From Streptomyces sp. DHE7-1 (GTDB taxonomy: Bacteria; Actinomycetota; Actinomycetes; Streptomycetales; Streptomycetaceae): a DNA stretch of 64,000 nt. Below the pieces are notes generated by a model, which was given only the letters and a program-made list of their open reading frames with translations, was not told the origin of the DNA and did not search any database. Location: assembly GCA_016432725.1 (NCBI GenBank), contig JACJDG010000003.1, positions 6,912,001 through 6,976,000 on the forward strand, written 5' to 3'. Below, one piece after another: positions 47,964-59,927 of the stretch. The position numbers and the translations under genes are program-made. How positions within the stretch are numbered: position 1 is the first letter of the stretch; the number at the start of each line of letters is the position of its first letter.

Positions 47964-49722
47964 ACCAGACGTACGGAATCGCCGGCGTGACGGCCGTGGT
48001 CCTCGCCACGGTGCTCGTCGGCGCGCTGGGCCTGCGCGTCTCACGCACCACCTCCGACTTCTACGTCGCCTCGCGCAGCGTCCCGCCGCGGCTCAACGCC
48101 TTCGCCGTCAGCGGCGAGTACCTGTCCGCCGCCTCCTTCCTCGGCGTCGCCGGACTCGTCCTCGCCCAGGGCGCCGACATGCTCTGGTTCCCCATCGGCT
48201 ACACGGCCGGCTTCCTGGTGCTGCTCGCCTTCGTCGCCGCCCCGCTGCGCCGCTCGGGCGCCTACACCCTGCCGGACTTCGCCGAGGCCCGCCTGGAGTC
48301 CCGTGCCGTGCGGCGGATCGCGAGCGTGCTCGTCGTCGGTGTCGGCTGGCTCTACCTGCTGCCCCAGCTGCGCGGCGCGGGGCTGATCCTCCGGCTGCTC
48401 ACCGGCGCGCCCGGCTGGTTCGGCGGCCTGGTCGTGGCCGCCGTGGTCACCGTCGCGGTGGCCGCCGGCGGCATGCGCAGCATCACCTTCGTCCAGGCGT
48501 TCCAGTACTGGCTGAAACTCACCGCCCTGCTGGTGCCCGCCGTGTTCCTGGTCATCGCCTGGCGGGCCGACCGGGCCCCGGCCCCCGCCTGGGACGAGCG
48601 GCCCGTCTTCCAGCGCTCCACCCGGGTCGCAGGCGACCGGCCGCTGACCCTCACCGTCCACGAACCGGTACGCGTCACCGGCACCGGAACCGTCGACGGG
48701 CGGCCCCTCGACGGCGGCCCGCTCATCCTCGGCGCCGGCACCCACCGCGTCGGCGCCGGCACCGCCCTGACCTTCCCGCCCGGCACCCCCGTGCCCCTGC
48801 CCGACGACGGCGGGCCCGGCACGGCCCCCGCCGACTGGGCGCAGCCGCTGTCGGCGGGCCGCGAACAGCACGGCCTGTACGCCACCTACGGGCTGATCCT
48901 CGCCACCTTCCTCGGCACCATGGGACTGCCGCACGTCGTCGTCCGCTTCTACACCAACTCCGACGGCCGCGCCGCCCGCCGCACCACCGTCGTCGTCCTC
49001 GGCCTGCTCGGCGCCTTCTACCTGCTGGTCCCGCTCTACGGGGTGCTCGGCCGGCTCTACGCGCCCGACCTGCTGCTGACCGGCGACACCGACGCGGCGG
49101 TGCTCGTCCTGCCGCAGCGGCTGATCGGCGGGCTCGGCGGCGACCTGCTCGGCGCCCTGGTCGCGGGCGGCGCCTGCGCGGCCTTCCTGTCCACCGTCTC
49201 CGGACTGACCATGTCCGTCGCCGGGGTGCTCGCCCAGGACGTACTGCCCACCCTCGGCATCCGGAACTTCCGGCTCGCGACCCTGCCCGCCATCGCGGTG
49301 CCCACCGCCGCCAGCACCGTCGTCACCGACCTCCCCGTGGCCGACGCGGTCGGCCTCGCCTTCGCCGTGTCCGCCTCCTCGTTCTGCCCGCTGCTGCTCC
49401 TCGGCATCTGGTGGCGCGGCCTGACCCGCCGGGCGCGGTGGCGGGACTGCTCCTCGGCGGCGGGTCCGGGCTCACCGCCGTGACCGTGACCATCGCCGGC
49501 GGGGCGAGGTCCGGCCCGCTGCACACCCTGCTGGCCTGGCCGGCCGTCTGGTCGGTCCCCGTGGGCTTCGCGGCGATGGTGCTGGTCTCCCTGGCCACCC
49601 GGCACCGCGTCCCGGCGACCGCGGCCGCCACGATGGCCCGGCTGCACCTGCCCGAGCCCGCGAGCGGCGGGACCACCGACCGGGGCGCCGGTCCGGCGCG
49701 GTCCAGGGGGCGCCGTCCGTGA
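47960..49722 (+). CDS. sodium/solute symporter (ActP/MctC-like) with extracellular insert
   Basis: An SSS-family carrier of 587 aa after repair. Landmarks are TTSDFYVASRSVPPRLNAFA, SGEYLSAASFLGVAGLVLAQ, LPDFAEARLESRAVRR and GLPHVVVRFYTNSDGRAARR. About 100 hydrophilic, Gly/Pro/Thr-rich residues (RADRAPAPAWDE to LSAGREQHG) are inserted in an extracellular loop. The start is TTG at 47960. One C is missing in CCC at 49425-49427; the added frame supplies the last helices. The likely substrates are acetate, propionate or pyruvate. It is coupled by GTGA to the kinase gene. Confidence 0.87.
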
Positions 49723-50901
49723 CCGCGCTCGGCACCGTCGTCCTCGCCGTGGCCGCTCTCGGGCTGTTCGCCCTGGGCGCCGCACTCGGCCACGCCGGGG
49801 CCCGCCGTCAGCAGGAGAACGCGGCCGACGTCGGCACGCCCGTGGAGCGGGCCACCTTCCACACCCTGCACACCGCCTCGCTCGCGGCACCGCCCTGCGC
49901 GCCGGACTCACCCCGGACACCGCCCGAAAGGCGGCCCGCCGCCTGCGGCCGCTGCTCGGCACGGTGGCCCTCGCCCTGGCCGACGAGGAGTCCGTGCTCG
50001 CCTGGGACGGCACCGGCGACCACCACCGGGCCGCGGCCGCCGCCCGGCTCACCCACGCGGCGCGCACCAGGACGTTCACGCTGACCTGCCCGACGCCCAC
50101 TGCCCCGTCCGCTGGGGGGTGATGGTCCCGCTGACGGTCGACGGCCGGGCGGCCGGCGCGCTGGCCGCCTTCGCCGACCAGGAGTCCGCCGTCGTCGTCC
50201 GGGCCGCCGAGGAAGTGGCCCGCTGGGTCTCCGTGCAGCTCGAACTCGTCGACCTGGACCGGGCGCGGTCCAGCGTGATCGAGGCGGAGATCCGGGCCCT
50301 GCGCGCCCAGATCTCCCCGCACTTCGTCTACAACTCGCTCGCCTCCATCGCCTCGTTCGTCCGTACCGACCCCGAACGGGCCCGCGAACTGCTCCTGGAG
50401 TTCGCGGACTTCACGCGTTACTCGTTCCGCCGGGGCGGCGACTTCACCACGCTCGCCGAGGAACTGCGCTCGATCGAGCAGTACCTCGAACTCGCCCGCG
50501 CCCGCTTCGGCAGACGCCTGGAGGTGACCCTGCGAATCGCCCCCGAGGTACTGCCCGTCACCCTGCCGTTCCTCTGTCTGCAGCCCCTCGTGGAGAACGC
50601 GCTCAAACACGGTCTCGAGGAGTCCGTGGACCGCGGCCGGATCACCATCACCGCCGAGGACGAGGGCACCGAGGCCCGGGTCGTCATCGAGGACGACGGC
50701 GTCGGCATGGACCCGCACCGCCTGCGCGACCTGCTGCGCGGCCGGGGCGGGCCGTCCGCCGGAATCGGCCTGAGCAACGTGGACATGCGGCTGCGCCAGG
50801 TCTACGGCGACGGCCACGGCCTCGTCATCGAGACCGGCGTCGGCGCCGGCACGAAGATCACCGTGCGGCTCCCCAAGTTCCACCCGGGATCGGCCCGTTG
50901 A
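49719..50901 (+). CDS. LytS-type sensor histidine kinase
   Basis: The phosphorylation site is AQISPHFVYNSLASIASFVR (His_kinase family) and the ATPase has LVENALKHGLEE, DDGVGMDPHRL and GIGLSNVDMRL. The N-terminus has only one hydrophobic segment (TVVLAVAALGLFALGAALGH) and then a GAF-like region; the multi-helix sensor of classic LytS is absent. It may therefore sense through the neighbouring symporter. Two bases are missing, at GG 49886-49887 and near 50061-50065; repaired length is 394 aa. GTG at 49719 overlaps the symporter stop. It pairs with the LytTR regulator at 46599. Confidence 0.85.
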
Positions 50902-50922
50902 AGTGAGAGGACGGAAGAAGGC

Positions 50923-51491
50923 ATGGAACCGGACACCGGCACACCCGACGACGCCGCCGAGCGGGCCCTGGCCCTGCTCCGTGAGTACGGCGCGCAGACC
51001 ATGGCGCACCCCGGCGGCACCCTCCTCGCGCACCTGCGCCGCGTACAGGACCGGCTCGCGCTCTGGCAGGCCCGTCCGGCGCTCCGGCTGGCCGGACTCT
51101 GCCACGCGTTCTACGGCACCGACGGCTTTCCCGGCGCCCTGCTCCCGGTGACCCGCCGAGCGGAACTCGAAGCGGCGATCGGCGCCGAGGCCGAGTCGAT
51201 CGTCCACCTCTACGCCTCCTGCGACCGCGCGGCCACCTACCCGGACCTCGGGCGCCCCGGCGCCCCTTCCGCGACCGCTTCACCGGCGAGTCCCACGTGC
51301 CCGGGCCACGGGCGCGCCGGGACTTCGCCGAACTGTCGGCCGCGAACGAACTCGACCTCGCCCGCCTCGACCCCGCCTTCCGTGACCGGTGGGGCGCCGA
51401 CCTGCTCGCGCTGTTCACCCGCGTCCGGCCGCTGCTGAGCGCGGAAGCCTGGCTCGACTGCCGCACCGTCCTCGCCGCGCCCGCCCCGTGA
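50923..51491 (+). CDS. DUF6817-like HD-type domain protein
   Basis: A 189-aa cytosolic protein. HPGGTLLAHLRRVQDRLALW and LAGLCHAFYGTDGFPGALLP resemble the HD-like pattern of the DUF6817 family, which follows other genes in Streptomyces without a known role. His residues in MAHPGG, LAHL and CHAFYG could bind metal. One C is missing in CCCC at 51263-51266; adding it joins GAPFRDRFTGESHV. ATG at 50923 follows GAAGAAGG, 21 bases after the kinase stop, so it is probably the last gene of this operon. Confidence 0.7.
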
Positions 51492-51550
51492 AACGCACCG
51501 CTGCCCAGGCACCCGGGCGTCCGTCACGGCGCCCCGAGCGGGCGGCAATC

Positions 51551-51569
51551 TCCGCAATTCATTTGCGGA
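51551..51569 (+). promoter_or_regulatory. LacI-type operator before the lacI gene
   Basis: CCGCAATTCATTTGCGG (51552-51568) is a 6+5+6 inverted repeat, extended by one T/A pair. It lies 22 bases before the LacI-family ATG. The same pattern with the same flanking CTTGCGTAC stands at 57103. It is most likely the autoregulatory operator. Confidence 0.8.
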
Positions 51570-51590
51570 AATTGCGCTAGGCTTGCGTAC

Positions 51591-52601
51591 ATGACGCGAC
51601 GACTTGCTCAGGTGGCTAAGAAAGTGGGGGTCAGCGAGGCGACGGTCAGTCGTGTCCTCAATGGCAAGCCCGGGGTCTCGGAGTCGACCCGCCAGTCGGT
51701 GCTCACCGCCCTCGACGTCCTCGGCTACGAACGGCCCACGCAGCTGCGCGGCGAGCGCGCCCGGCTCGTCGGACTCGTCCTGCCGGAGCTGCAGAACCCG
51801 ATCTTCCCGGCGTTCGCCGAGGTCATCGGCGCCGCGCTGGCCCAGCAGGGACTGACCCCCGTCCTCTGCACGCAGACCAAGGGCGGTGTCTCCGAGGCCG
51901 ACTACGTGGACCTGCTGCTGCAGCAGCAGGTGTCCGGCGTGGTCTTCGCCGGCGGACTGTTCGCGCAGGCCGACGCACCGCACGACCACTACCGGCAGCT
52001 GGCCGAGCGGGACATCCCGGTGGTCCTCATCAACGCGTCCATCGCGGGCCTCGACTTCCCCTGTGTCGCGTGCGACGACGCCGTCGCCGTCGAGCAGGCC
52101 TGGCGCCACCTGGCCTCGCTGGGGCACGAGCGGATCGGGCTGGTGCTCGGCCCGAGCGACCACGTCCCCTCCCGCCGCAAGCTGGAGGCCGCCCGGCTGG
52201 TGGCGCGCCGCACGGGCGAGGAGCTGCCGGACGAGTTCGTCGCGCGGTCGATGTTCTCGCTGGAGGGCGGGCAGGCCGCGGCCGCCCGGCTCCTGGAGCG
52301 CGGGGTGACCGGCATCGTGTGCGCGAGCGACCCGCTGGCGCTCGGTGCCATCAGGGCCGTGCGCAGGCGCGGGCTCACGGTCCCGGGAGACGTCTCGGTC
52401 GTCGGGTACGACGACTCCGCGTTCATGAACTGCACCGAGCCCCCGCTGTCGACGGTCCGTCAGCCCATCGAGGCGATGGGCCGGGCGGCCGTCGAGCTGC
52501 TGTGCGCCCAGCTCCAGGGCGCCCGTTCGCACCCCGGCGAGCTGCTCTTCGAGCCCGAACTGGTGCTGCGCGGCTCCACGGCGCCCCCGCCCGCGGGCTG
52601 A
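51591..52601 (+). CDS. LacI-family transcription regulator of the glucan locus
   Basis: A 336-aa repressor. The N-terminal helix-turn-helix is LAQVAKKVGVSEATVSRVLN and is followed by GKPGVSESTR and the hinge. The periplasmic-binding-like domain has VGLVLPELQNPIFPAFAEVI and VVGYDDSAFMNCTEPPLSTV. It stands at the head of the glycanase/importer/glucosidase block, and its own operator is repeated before the importer genes, so it very probably represses these until an alpha-glucoside binds. ATG at 51591. A strong terminator follows the gene, so the glycanase has its own promoter. Confidence 0.93.
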   Translation: MTRRLAQVAKKVGVSEATVSRVLNGKPGVSESTRQSVLTALDVLGYERPTQLRGERARLVGLVLPELQNPIFPAFAEVIGAALAQQGLTPVLCTQTKGGVSEADYVDLLLQQQVSGVVFAGGLFAQADAPHDHYRQLAERDIPVVLINASIAGLDFPCVACDDAVAVEQAWRHLASLGHERIGLVLGPSDHVPSRRKLEAARLVARRTGEELPDEFVARSMFSLEGGQAAAARLLERGVTGIVCASDPLALGAIRAVRRRGLTVPGDVSVVGYDDSAFMNCTEPPLSTVRQPIEAMGRAAVELLCAQLQGARSHPGELLFEPELVLRGSTAPPPAG

Positions 52602-52625
52602 TCCCTCCCTTTCCCCTCCGGCCGG

Positions 52626-52671
52626 CACCGGCACCGGGGACCGCCTCCACGGTCCCCGGTGCCGGTGTTTT
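52626..52671 (+). terminator. rho-independent terminator after lacI
   Basis: CACCGGCACCGGGGACCG (52626-52643) pairs perfectly over 18 bp with 52650-52667 across a 6-base loop, followed by TTTT. It lies 24 bases past the LacI stop. Confidence 0.92.
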
Positions 52672-52813
52672 CGTATGCCCTGATCGACAATTTCTCGCGT
52701 CGACAGCGTAGACGACCTGACAGTCCTCTGGAACTCTCTGAGCGTTCAACGCAAGGACGAGACATCCGAGTGCTTCATTCGTGAGGCCCAGATTCGAGGG
52801 ACTTCCGAGGGAC

Positions 52814-55800
52814 ATGAGAATCCGCAGAAGGGGATCGCGGTGCCTGAGCGCCGTGATCGTGACCAGCCTCCTGGCGCTGGTCGGCCCGGTGACGACCGCC
52901 CACGCCGCCGGAGGACCGAACATCGCGCTGGGGGACAAGGCGTCCGCGAGCAGCGCCCACAGCGAGTACGCCGCCGGGAACATCACCGACGGCGACCAGG
53001 GCACCTACTGGCAGAGCGCCGGCTCCGACTTCCCCAGTGGGTGCAGACCGACCTGGGGACGACCGAGAACGTGGACGAGGTCGTCCTGAAGCTGCCCGCC
53101 GGGTGGGAGAGCCGGGCCGAGACCCTCTCCGTCCAGGGCAGCGCCGACGGCACGAGCTTCAGCACCCTGAAGACGTCCGGTTCGTACACCTTCAGCCCGG
53201 GCTCCGGCAACACCGTCACGGTCGCGTTCCCGGCGGCCCGGACCCGGTTCGTACGGATCGACGTCACCGACAACACCGGCTGGCGGGCGGCCCAGCTCTC
53301 CGAACTGCAGGTGCACGCCGCCGGTGAGTCGTCGGTGAACCTGGCCGCCGGCCGGACCCTCACCGCCGGCAGCCACACCCAGACGTACATCGCCGAGAAC
53401 GCGGGCGACGGCAACCCGGCCACGTACTGGGAGAGCGCCGGCAACGACTTCCCGCAGTGGCTGCGCGCCGACCTCGGCACCTCCGTCCGCGTCGACCGCG
53501 TGGTGCTGCGGCTGCCCGGGGACTGGGAGAAGCGCAGCCAGACGCTGAAGATCCAGGGCAGCGCCAACGGCACCGACTTCACCGACCTGACCGCCTCCCG
53601 GGCCTGGTCCTTCGACCCAGCGACCGGGAACTCGGTGACCATCGCCCTCGACGCCACCACCACCCGCTACGTCCGGGTGCTCGTCACGGCGAACTCCGTC
53701 CAGCCCGCCGCCCAGGTGGCCGAACTGGAGGTGTACGGCCCGGAGACCGGGGACACCCGGGCCCCAGCGCCCCGGCGGGACTGGCGTACACCGAGCCCGC
53801 GACCGGACAGGTCCGGCTGAGCTGGAACGCGGCCACCGACGACGTCGGCGTGACGGGCTACGACGTCTACGCGGGCGGCTCGCTGCTGGCCGGTGTCGCC
53901 GGTGACGTCACCACCTACACGGACACCCGGCCCGCCGGCGAGACCGTCTCCTACTACGTGCGCGCCCGCGACGCGGCCGGCAACCAGTCGGGCAACAGCA
54001 ACACCGTCACCCGCACCGGCGACAAGGGCGACACCCAGGCGCCGACCGCCCCGTCGAACCTGGCGTACACCGAGCCCGCGGACGGGAGGATCAAGCTGAC
54101 CTGGACCGCCTCATCGGACGACACCAAGGTCACCGGGTACGACGTCTACGCCGACAACACCCTGCGCGACAGCGTCGCCGGTGACGTCACCACCTTCACC
54201 GACACCCAGCCCACGACGCGCACGGTGACCTACTACGTGCGCGCCCGGGACGCGGCCGGCAACCAGTCCGCACCCAGCGACGGCGTGACCCGCAACGGCA
54301 GCGGCGGTACCGGTTCCAACCTCGCCGTCGGAAAGCCCATCACCGCCTCCTCGGCGGTGGACCCCTACGTCGCCGCGAACGCCGGCGACAACAGCACGAC
54401 GACCTACTGGGAGGGAGCCGCGGGCAGCTACCCGAACACGCTCACCGTCAAGCTGGGCGCCAACGCCGACCTGGACCGCCTCGTCCTGAAGCTGAACCCG
54501 GACACCGTCTGGGCCAGGCGGACGCAGACGATCGAGGTGCTGGGCCGGGAGCAGAGCGGCGCGGACTTCACCTCCCTGGTGGCGGCCAAGAGTTACACCT
54601 TCGACCCGGCCGGCGGCAACGCCGTCACCGTCCCGGTCCCGGCCCGGGTGGCCGACGTCCGGCTGCGGTTCACGGCCAACTCCGGCGCCACCGGGGGCCA
54701 GCTCGCGGAGTTCCAGGTGTTCGGGGTGCCGGCACCCAACCCGGACCTGGAGGTCACCGGCCTGACGGTGTCGCCGGCCGCCCCGGTCGAGTCGGACACC
54801 GTCTCCGTGTCCGCCACCGTGCGCAACAGCGGCCCGGCCGCCGCCCCGGCGAGCAGGGTCGCCGTGACCCTCGGCGGCACCAAGGCCGCGACCGCCCAGG
54901 TCGGTGCCCTCGCGGCGGGTGAGAAGACCACCGTCACCGCCTCGCTCGGACAGCGCGACGCGGGAACGTACCCGCTCGGCGCGGTGGCCGACGACGGTGA
55001 CGCGGTCATCGAGCAGAACGAGTCCGACAACACCTACACCAGCCCGACTCCGCTGGTCGTCAAGCCCGTCGACACCTCCGACCTCGTCACCTCCTCGGTG
55101 ACCACCTCGCCGTCCAGCCCGACGGCGGGCGACGACGTCACCTTCAGGGTGACCTTGAAGAACCAGGGCACCCGCGCCAGCGCCGCGGGCGCCCACGGTG
55201 TCACCGTCACCCTCACGGACTCCAAGGGCGACCCGGTCAAGACCCTGACCGGGTCCTACGAGGGCACCCTCGCCGCGGGCTCCGCGCAGGACGTGCGGCT
55301 GGGCCCGTGGACCGCCGCCAACGGCTCGTACACCGTGAGGACCGTCGTCGCCGACGACGCCAACGAGGTGCCGGTCAAGCGCGGCAACAACACCGCCACC
55401 CAGCCGATGTTCGTCGGCCGCGGCGCGAACATGCCGTACGACATGTACGAGGCGGAGGAGGGCACCGTCGGCGGCGGCGCCAAGGTGGTCGGGCCCAACC
55501 GCACCGTGGGCGACGTCGCGGGCGAGGCCTCCGGCCGCAAGGCCGTCACCCTGGACGCGACGGGGAGTTACGTCGAGTTCACCACCCGCGCCGCGACCAA
55601 CACCCTGGTCACCCGCTTCTCCGTCCCCGACGCCCCGGGCGGCGGCGGCATCGACACCACGATCGACGTCTACGTCGACGGTGTGTTCAAGAAGGCGCTG
55701 CCCCTGACGTCGAAGTACGCCTGGCTGTACGGGGCGGAGACGGCGCCCGGCAACTCCCCGGGCTCGGGGGCCCCGCGGCACATCTACGACGAGGCGCACC

Positions 55801-57097
55801 TCCTCCTCGGCGAGACCGTGCCGAAGGGCAGCACGATCCGGCTGCAGAAGGACGCCGCGAACACCTCCTCGTACGCGATCGACTTCGTCAACCTGGAGCA
55901 GGTCGCGCCGGTCGCCAACCCCGACCCCGCCGCGTACGCCGTACCCGGCGGATTCACCCACCAGGCCGTGCAGGACGCCCTGGACAGGGTGCGCATGGAC
56001 ACCACCGGCAAGCTCGTCGGCGTCTACCTGCCGCCCGGCGACTACGAGACGTCGAACAAGTTCCAGGTGTACGGCAAGGCCGTGCGGGTGGTCGGAGCCG
56101 GCCCCTGGTACACGACGTTCCACGCCCCGGCGGCGCAGGAGAACACCGACATCGGCTTCCGGGCCGACGCGACGGCCAGGGGCTCGCTCTTCAAGGGCTT
56201 CGCCTACTTCGGCAACTACACCTCGCGGATCGACGGCCCGGGCAAGGTGTTCGACTTCTCGGGCGTCTCGGACATCGTCATCGACGACATCTGGAACGAG
56301 CACATGGTCTGCCTGTACTGGGGGCCGACACCGACCGGATCACCATCAGGAACTCCCGGATCCGCGACATGTTCGCCGACGGCGTCAACATGACCAACGG
56401 ATCCACCGACAACCTCGTGACCAACAACGACGCGCGCGCCACCGGCGACGACAGCTTCGCGCTGTTCTCGGCGATCGACGCGGGCGGCGCGGACGAGAAG
56501 AACAACGTCTACGAGAACCTGACCAGCACCCTGACCTGGCGCGCCGCGGGCGTGGCCGTCTACGGCGGCTACGACAACACCTTCCGCAACATCCGTATCG
56601 CGGACACGCTCGTGTACTCCGGTATCACCATCTCGTCCCTGGACTTCGGCTACCCGATGAACGGCTTCGGGACCGGTCCGACCACCTTCGAGAACGTGAC
56701 GATCGAGCGGGCCGGCGGGCACTTCTGGGGCGCGCAGACCTTCCCGGGCATCTGGGTCTTCTCCGCGTCGAAGGTGTTCCAGGGCATCCGGGTCAACCAC
56801 GTCGACATCGTCGATCCCACCTACAGCGGGGTGATGTTCCAGACCAACTACTCGGGAGGACAGCCGCAGTACCCCATCAAGGACACCGTCTTCACCGACG
56901 TCTCCGTCACAGGCGCCCGCAGGAGCGGGGACGCCTACGACGCCAAGTCCGGCTTCGGGCTGTGGGCCAACGAGATGCCCGAGGCGGGGCAGGGTCCCGC
57001 CGTGGGCGAGGTGATGTTCAACGGGCTCCGGATGAGCGGCAACGCGGTGGACGTCCGCAACACCACGTCCACCTTCAAGATCAACATCAATCCCTGA
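52814..57097 (+). CDS. large secreted multidomain beta-helix glycanase, probable GH87 alpha-1,3-glucanase
   Basis: Repaired length is 1,428 aa. Order: signal peptide (1-31); two discoidin/CBM32-type domains (about 35-310, each starting N-A-G and containing TYWxSAGxDFPQW); two FnIII domains (325-500, SYYVRARDAAGNQS); a third discoidin-like domain (505-650); two CARDB domains (655-870); a CBM35/6-like domain from MYEAEEGTVGGGAKVVG (875-1040); and a right-handed beta-helix (1045-1428) with WNEHMVCLYWGADTDRI and DGVNMTNGSTDNLVTNNDAR. This layout fits GH87 (mycodextranase/alpha-1,3-glucanase). Missing bases: CCCC 53032-53035, CCCC 53762-53765, GGGGG 56320-56324. ATG at 52814 has GAGGGAC upstream. 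Confidence 0.78.
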
Positions 57098-57412
57098 GAT
57101 CGCCGCAAGCTGTTTGCGGGAGATTGCAGCAGACTTGCGTACGCTCTGCGTCCTCGTGACGCGGGCACCGCGGCCCGCCTCGGGAGTCTCCCGAGGTGGG
57201 CCGCAGGCTGCTTTGCCGTCGACGGGGGCTGTTCGGGCCCTGACGCCTGCGCTGAGCCTGCGCTTGTGGCCTCAACTGTCAAACAATTTCAAAATTAGCG
57301 CGACATCTTGCGGGCCGTTGTTGAGGGTGGTTGAGTGTGCGGCGCCCCACAACGCACCGAGTCGCACCGACGGTGGGGCGACCTCACCGTTCATGCCCGA
57401 AGGGGACCACCC
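57098..57412. promoter_or_regulatory. operator and promoter region of the sugar importer genes
   Basis: A 315-base gene-free region. CCGCAAGCTGTTTGCGG (57103-57119) is the same 6+5+6 inverted repeat as before lacI, followed by a similar spacer and CTTGCGTAC at 57134-57142. An AT-rich patch at about 57276-57298 (GTCAAACAATTTCAAAATTA) probably belongs to a promoter, and a TTGCGG half-site lies shortly after it. No hairpin terminator for the glycanase gene is obvious. Confidence 0.8.
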
Positions 57413-58827
57413 ATGAGAAGTGCCCGGTTCCGCCGTACCCGCCGCTCCGGCGCGGTCGCCCTCGTCTCCGCGCTCACCCTGACCGCGCTCGCCGCCTGCG
57501 GCACCAGCGCGAGCAACAACGGCGCCGGCGGTTCCGAAGGAGGTGGCTCCTCCGACCCTGCCGCCCCCCTGGATCCCAAGACCAAGGTGACGATCACCAT
57601 CGACTGCATGCCCCGGCGGCCAAGGCGGCCGAACTCAGGGAGTGGAAGCAGGACGTCGCCGAGTTCAACAAGAAGTACCCGAACGTGACCATCGAGGGCC
57701 GCTCCACACCCGGCCAGTGCCTGGAGCCGCCCCGCTTCACCGCGATGCTGAAGGCCAAGTCCCAGCCCGACGTCTTCTACACGTACTTCACCGACCTGCC
57801 CCAGGTGCTGGACAACGACGGTGCCGCGGACATCACGGCCTACGTCAACGACCGGACCGTGCCGCTGCTGAAGGACATCGACCCGAACGTCCTCGGCTCG
57901 CTCAAGCAGGACGGCAAGCTCTACGGCCTGCCCACCAGCAACTACACCATGGGCCTGCTCATCAACCGCAAGCTCTTCAAGCAGGCCGGCCTGAACCCCG
58001 ACGCACCGCCGCGCACCTGGGACGAGGTCCGCACCGCGGCGAAGAGGATCGCCGCTCTCGGCGACGGCGTCGCCGGCTACGGCGACTACAGCGCGGCCAA
58101 CACCGGCGGCTGGCACTTCACCGCCCAGGTGTACAGCCTCGGCGGTGACATCGTGGACGCGAGCGGCAAGAAGGCCGCGTTCGACAACGACATCGGCCGG
58201 CAGGTGGCGCGCAACCTGCACGCCATGCGCTGGGACGACGACAGCATGGGCAAGACCCAGCTGCTCAAGTGGGGCGACCTGCAGAAGCAGATAGCGAGTG
58301 ACAAGCTCGGCATGTTCCTCGCCGCCCCCGACGACATCGCGTACATGGTCCAGCAACTCGGCGCCAAGTACGAGAACTTCGGCATGGGCCCGATCCCGGG
58401 GGCGAAGAACACCCTGGCCGGCGGCAACAACTACATGATCAAGAGCGGCATCTCCGGCGACAAGATCAAGGCCGCGGTCGCCTGGCTGAACTTCAAGAAC
58501 CTCACCGTCGGCAAGGGCCAGTTCGAGTGGGACCGCACCAAGGCCGACAAGCTCCCGGTCGGCGTCCCGCAGCCCAACTTCTGGCTGGGTGAGTCGAAGA
58601 AGAAGGACGACGCCGCGCGCCTGGCGAACGCCACCATGCCCGTCGCCAACTTCAAGACGTTCATGGACAACCCGGTGCCCGGCAAGGCCGAACCGCCCAA
58701 GGCGCAGGAGATCTACAAGGTCCTCGACAACGTGATGTCCGGCATCCTCACCAACAAGGACGCCGATGTCGACAAGCTGCTCGCCACGGCCGAGTCCCAG
58801 GTCAACCAGGTCCTCGCCAACCAGTGA
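57413..58827 (+). CDS. sugar ABC importer, solute-binding lipoprotein
   Basis: An extracytoplasmic family-1 sugar-binding protein of 471 aa. The lipoprotein signal is RSGAVALVSALTLTALAACG. The lobe motifs are FNKKYPNVTIEG and KSQPDVFYTYFTDLPQVLD, then LYGLPTSNYTMGLLINRKLF. One C is missing in CCCC at 57611-57614; adding it joins TIDCMPPAAKAAELREWKQD. It would capture oligosaccharides released by the glycanase. ATG at 57413. It heads the importer operon behind the LacI-type operator; the permeases follow after 127 bases. Confidence 0.92.
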
Positions 58828-58954
58828 CCGGTCCCCTGCGGGGGCGGGCCCACGAGCCGGCCCCCGCCGGGAGCACCGGATGCGCGCCGCTGCCCTGCGG
58901 TCACCGCGGCGCGTGCGCCCCAGCACATCGGCAGCCGAGCAGCAAGGAGCGACG

Positions 58955-59912
58955 ATGGCGGCCCCCAGCCTGACCCCGAGCACCGCGGACCCCGCCCGCC
59001 CGGCATCCCCGCGCACGGCGGCCCCGCCACCCCCCGGCGGCCGGCTGTCCCGCGAGGTGCGGCGCAACCTCACCGCCCACGGCTTCCTCATCGGCGCGGT
59101 GATCTGCTTCGCGGTGTTCTCCTGGTACCCGATGATCAGGGAGTTCGCCCTCGCGTTCCAGAAGACCGGCAACGGCGGGACCAGCTGGACCGGCCTGGAC
59201 AACCTCGAGACCGTCTACCACGACCCCGCCTTCTGGCAGGCCTGGCGCAACACACTGCTGTTCACCCTGCTGGCGCTGGTCCTCGGCTTCGCGGTCCCCT
59301 TCGTCACCGCGATCGTCATCAACGAGTTCCGGCACGGCCAGGGCTTCCTCCGGCTCCTCGTGTATCTGCCCGTGATGCTGCCGCCGGTCGCCTCCGTGCT
59401 GCTCTTCAAATATCTGTACGACCCCGGATACGGCCTGCTCAACGAGCTGCTGGGCGTTCTGCACCTGCCCGAGCAGCAGTGGCTGCAGGATCCCGACCTG
59501 TCGATGCTGTCCGTGGTCATCGCCTCGACCTGGATGAACATGGGAGGCGCGACCCTGATCTACCTCGCCGCGCTCCAGGGCATCCCGGCGAGCTGTACGA
59601 GGCGGCCGAACTCGACGGCGCCGGACTGCTGCGCAAGGTCTGGCACGTCACGGTCCCGCAGACCCGGCTGGTCCTCTCGCTGATGCTGCTGATGCAGGTC
59701 GTCGCGACGATGCAGGTCTTCGTCGAGCCGTTCCTGCTCACCGGCGGCGCCGGCCCGAGGGTTCGACCACCACGGTCGTGTACCTGATCTACCAGTACGC
59801 CTTCAACTTCAACAACTACGGTGCCGCGGCGGCGCTCGGCCTGCTCCTGCTCGTACTCCTCGCCGGTTTCTCGGCGGCGTACGTGCGGCTCAGCCGTGCC
59901 GGCGACGAGTAG
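58955..59912 (+). CDS. sugar ABC importer, permease 1 (MalF type)
   Basis: Six membrane helices, with the ATPase-contact EAA loop ELYEAAELDGAGLLRKVWHV and VTVPQTRLV. Two bases are missing, at GG 59587-59588 and CCC 59754-59756; repairing them adds the last helices and the end VRLSRAGDE, 319 aa in total. ATG at 58955 follows AAGGAG. The Ala/Pro-rich first 30 residues are cytosolic. The permease 2 gene starts 15 bases after its stop. No ATPase gene is present; Streptomyces importers of this kind usually share MsiK. Confidence 0.88.
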
Positions 59913-59927
59913 ACGGGGGAGACCGGC

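Noticed and set aside
49886..50065. Programmed frameshifting in the LytS kinase gene
   Set aside because: No slippery heptamer or conserved structure is seen and the same kind of break occurs in unrelated genes throughout.
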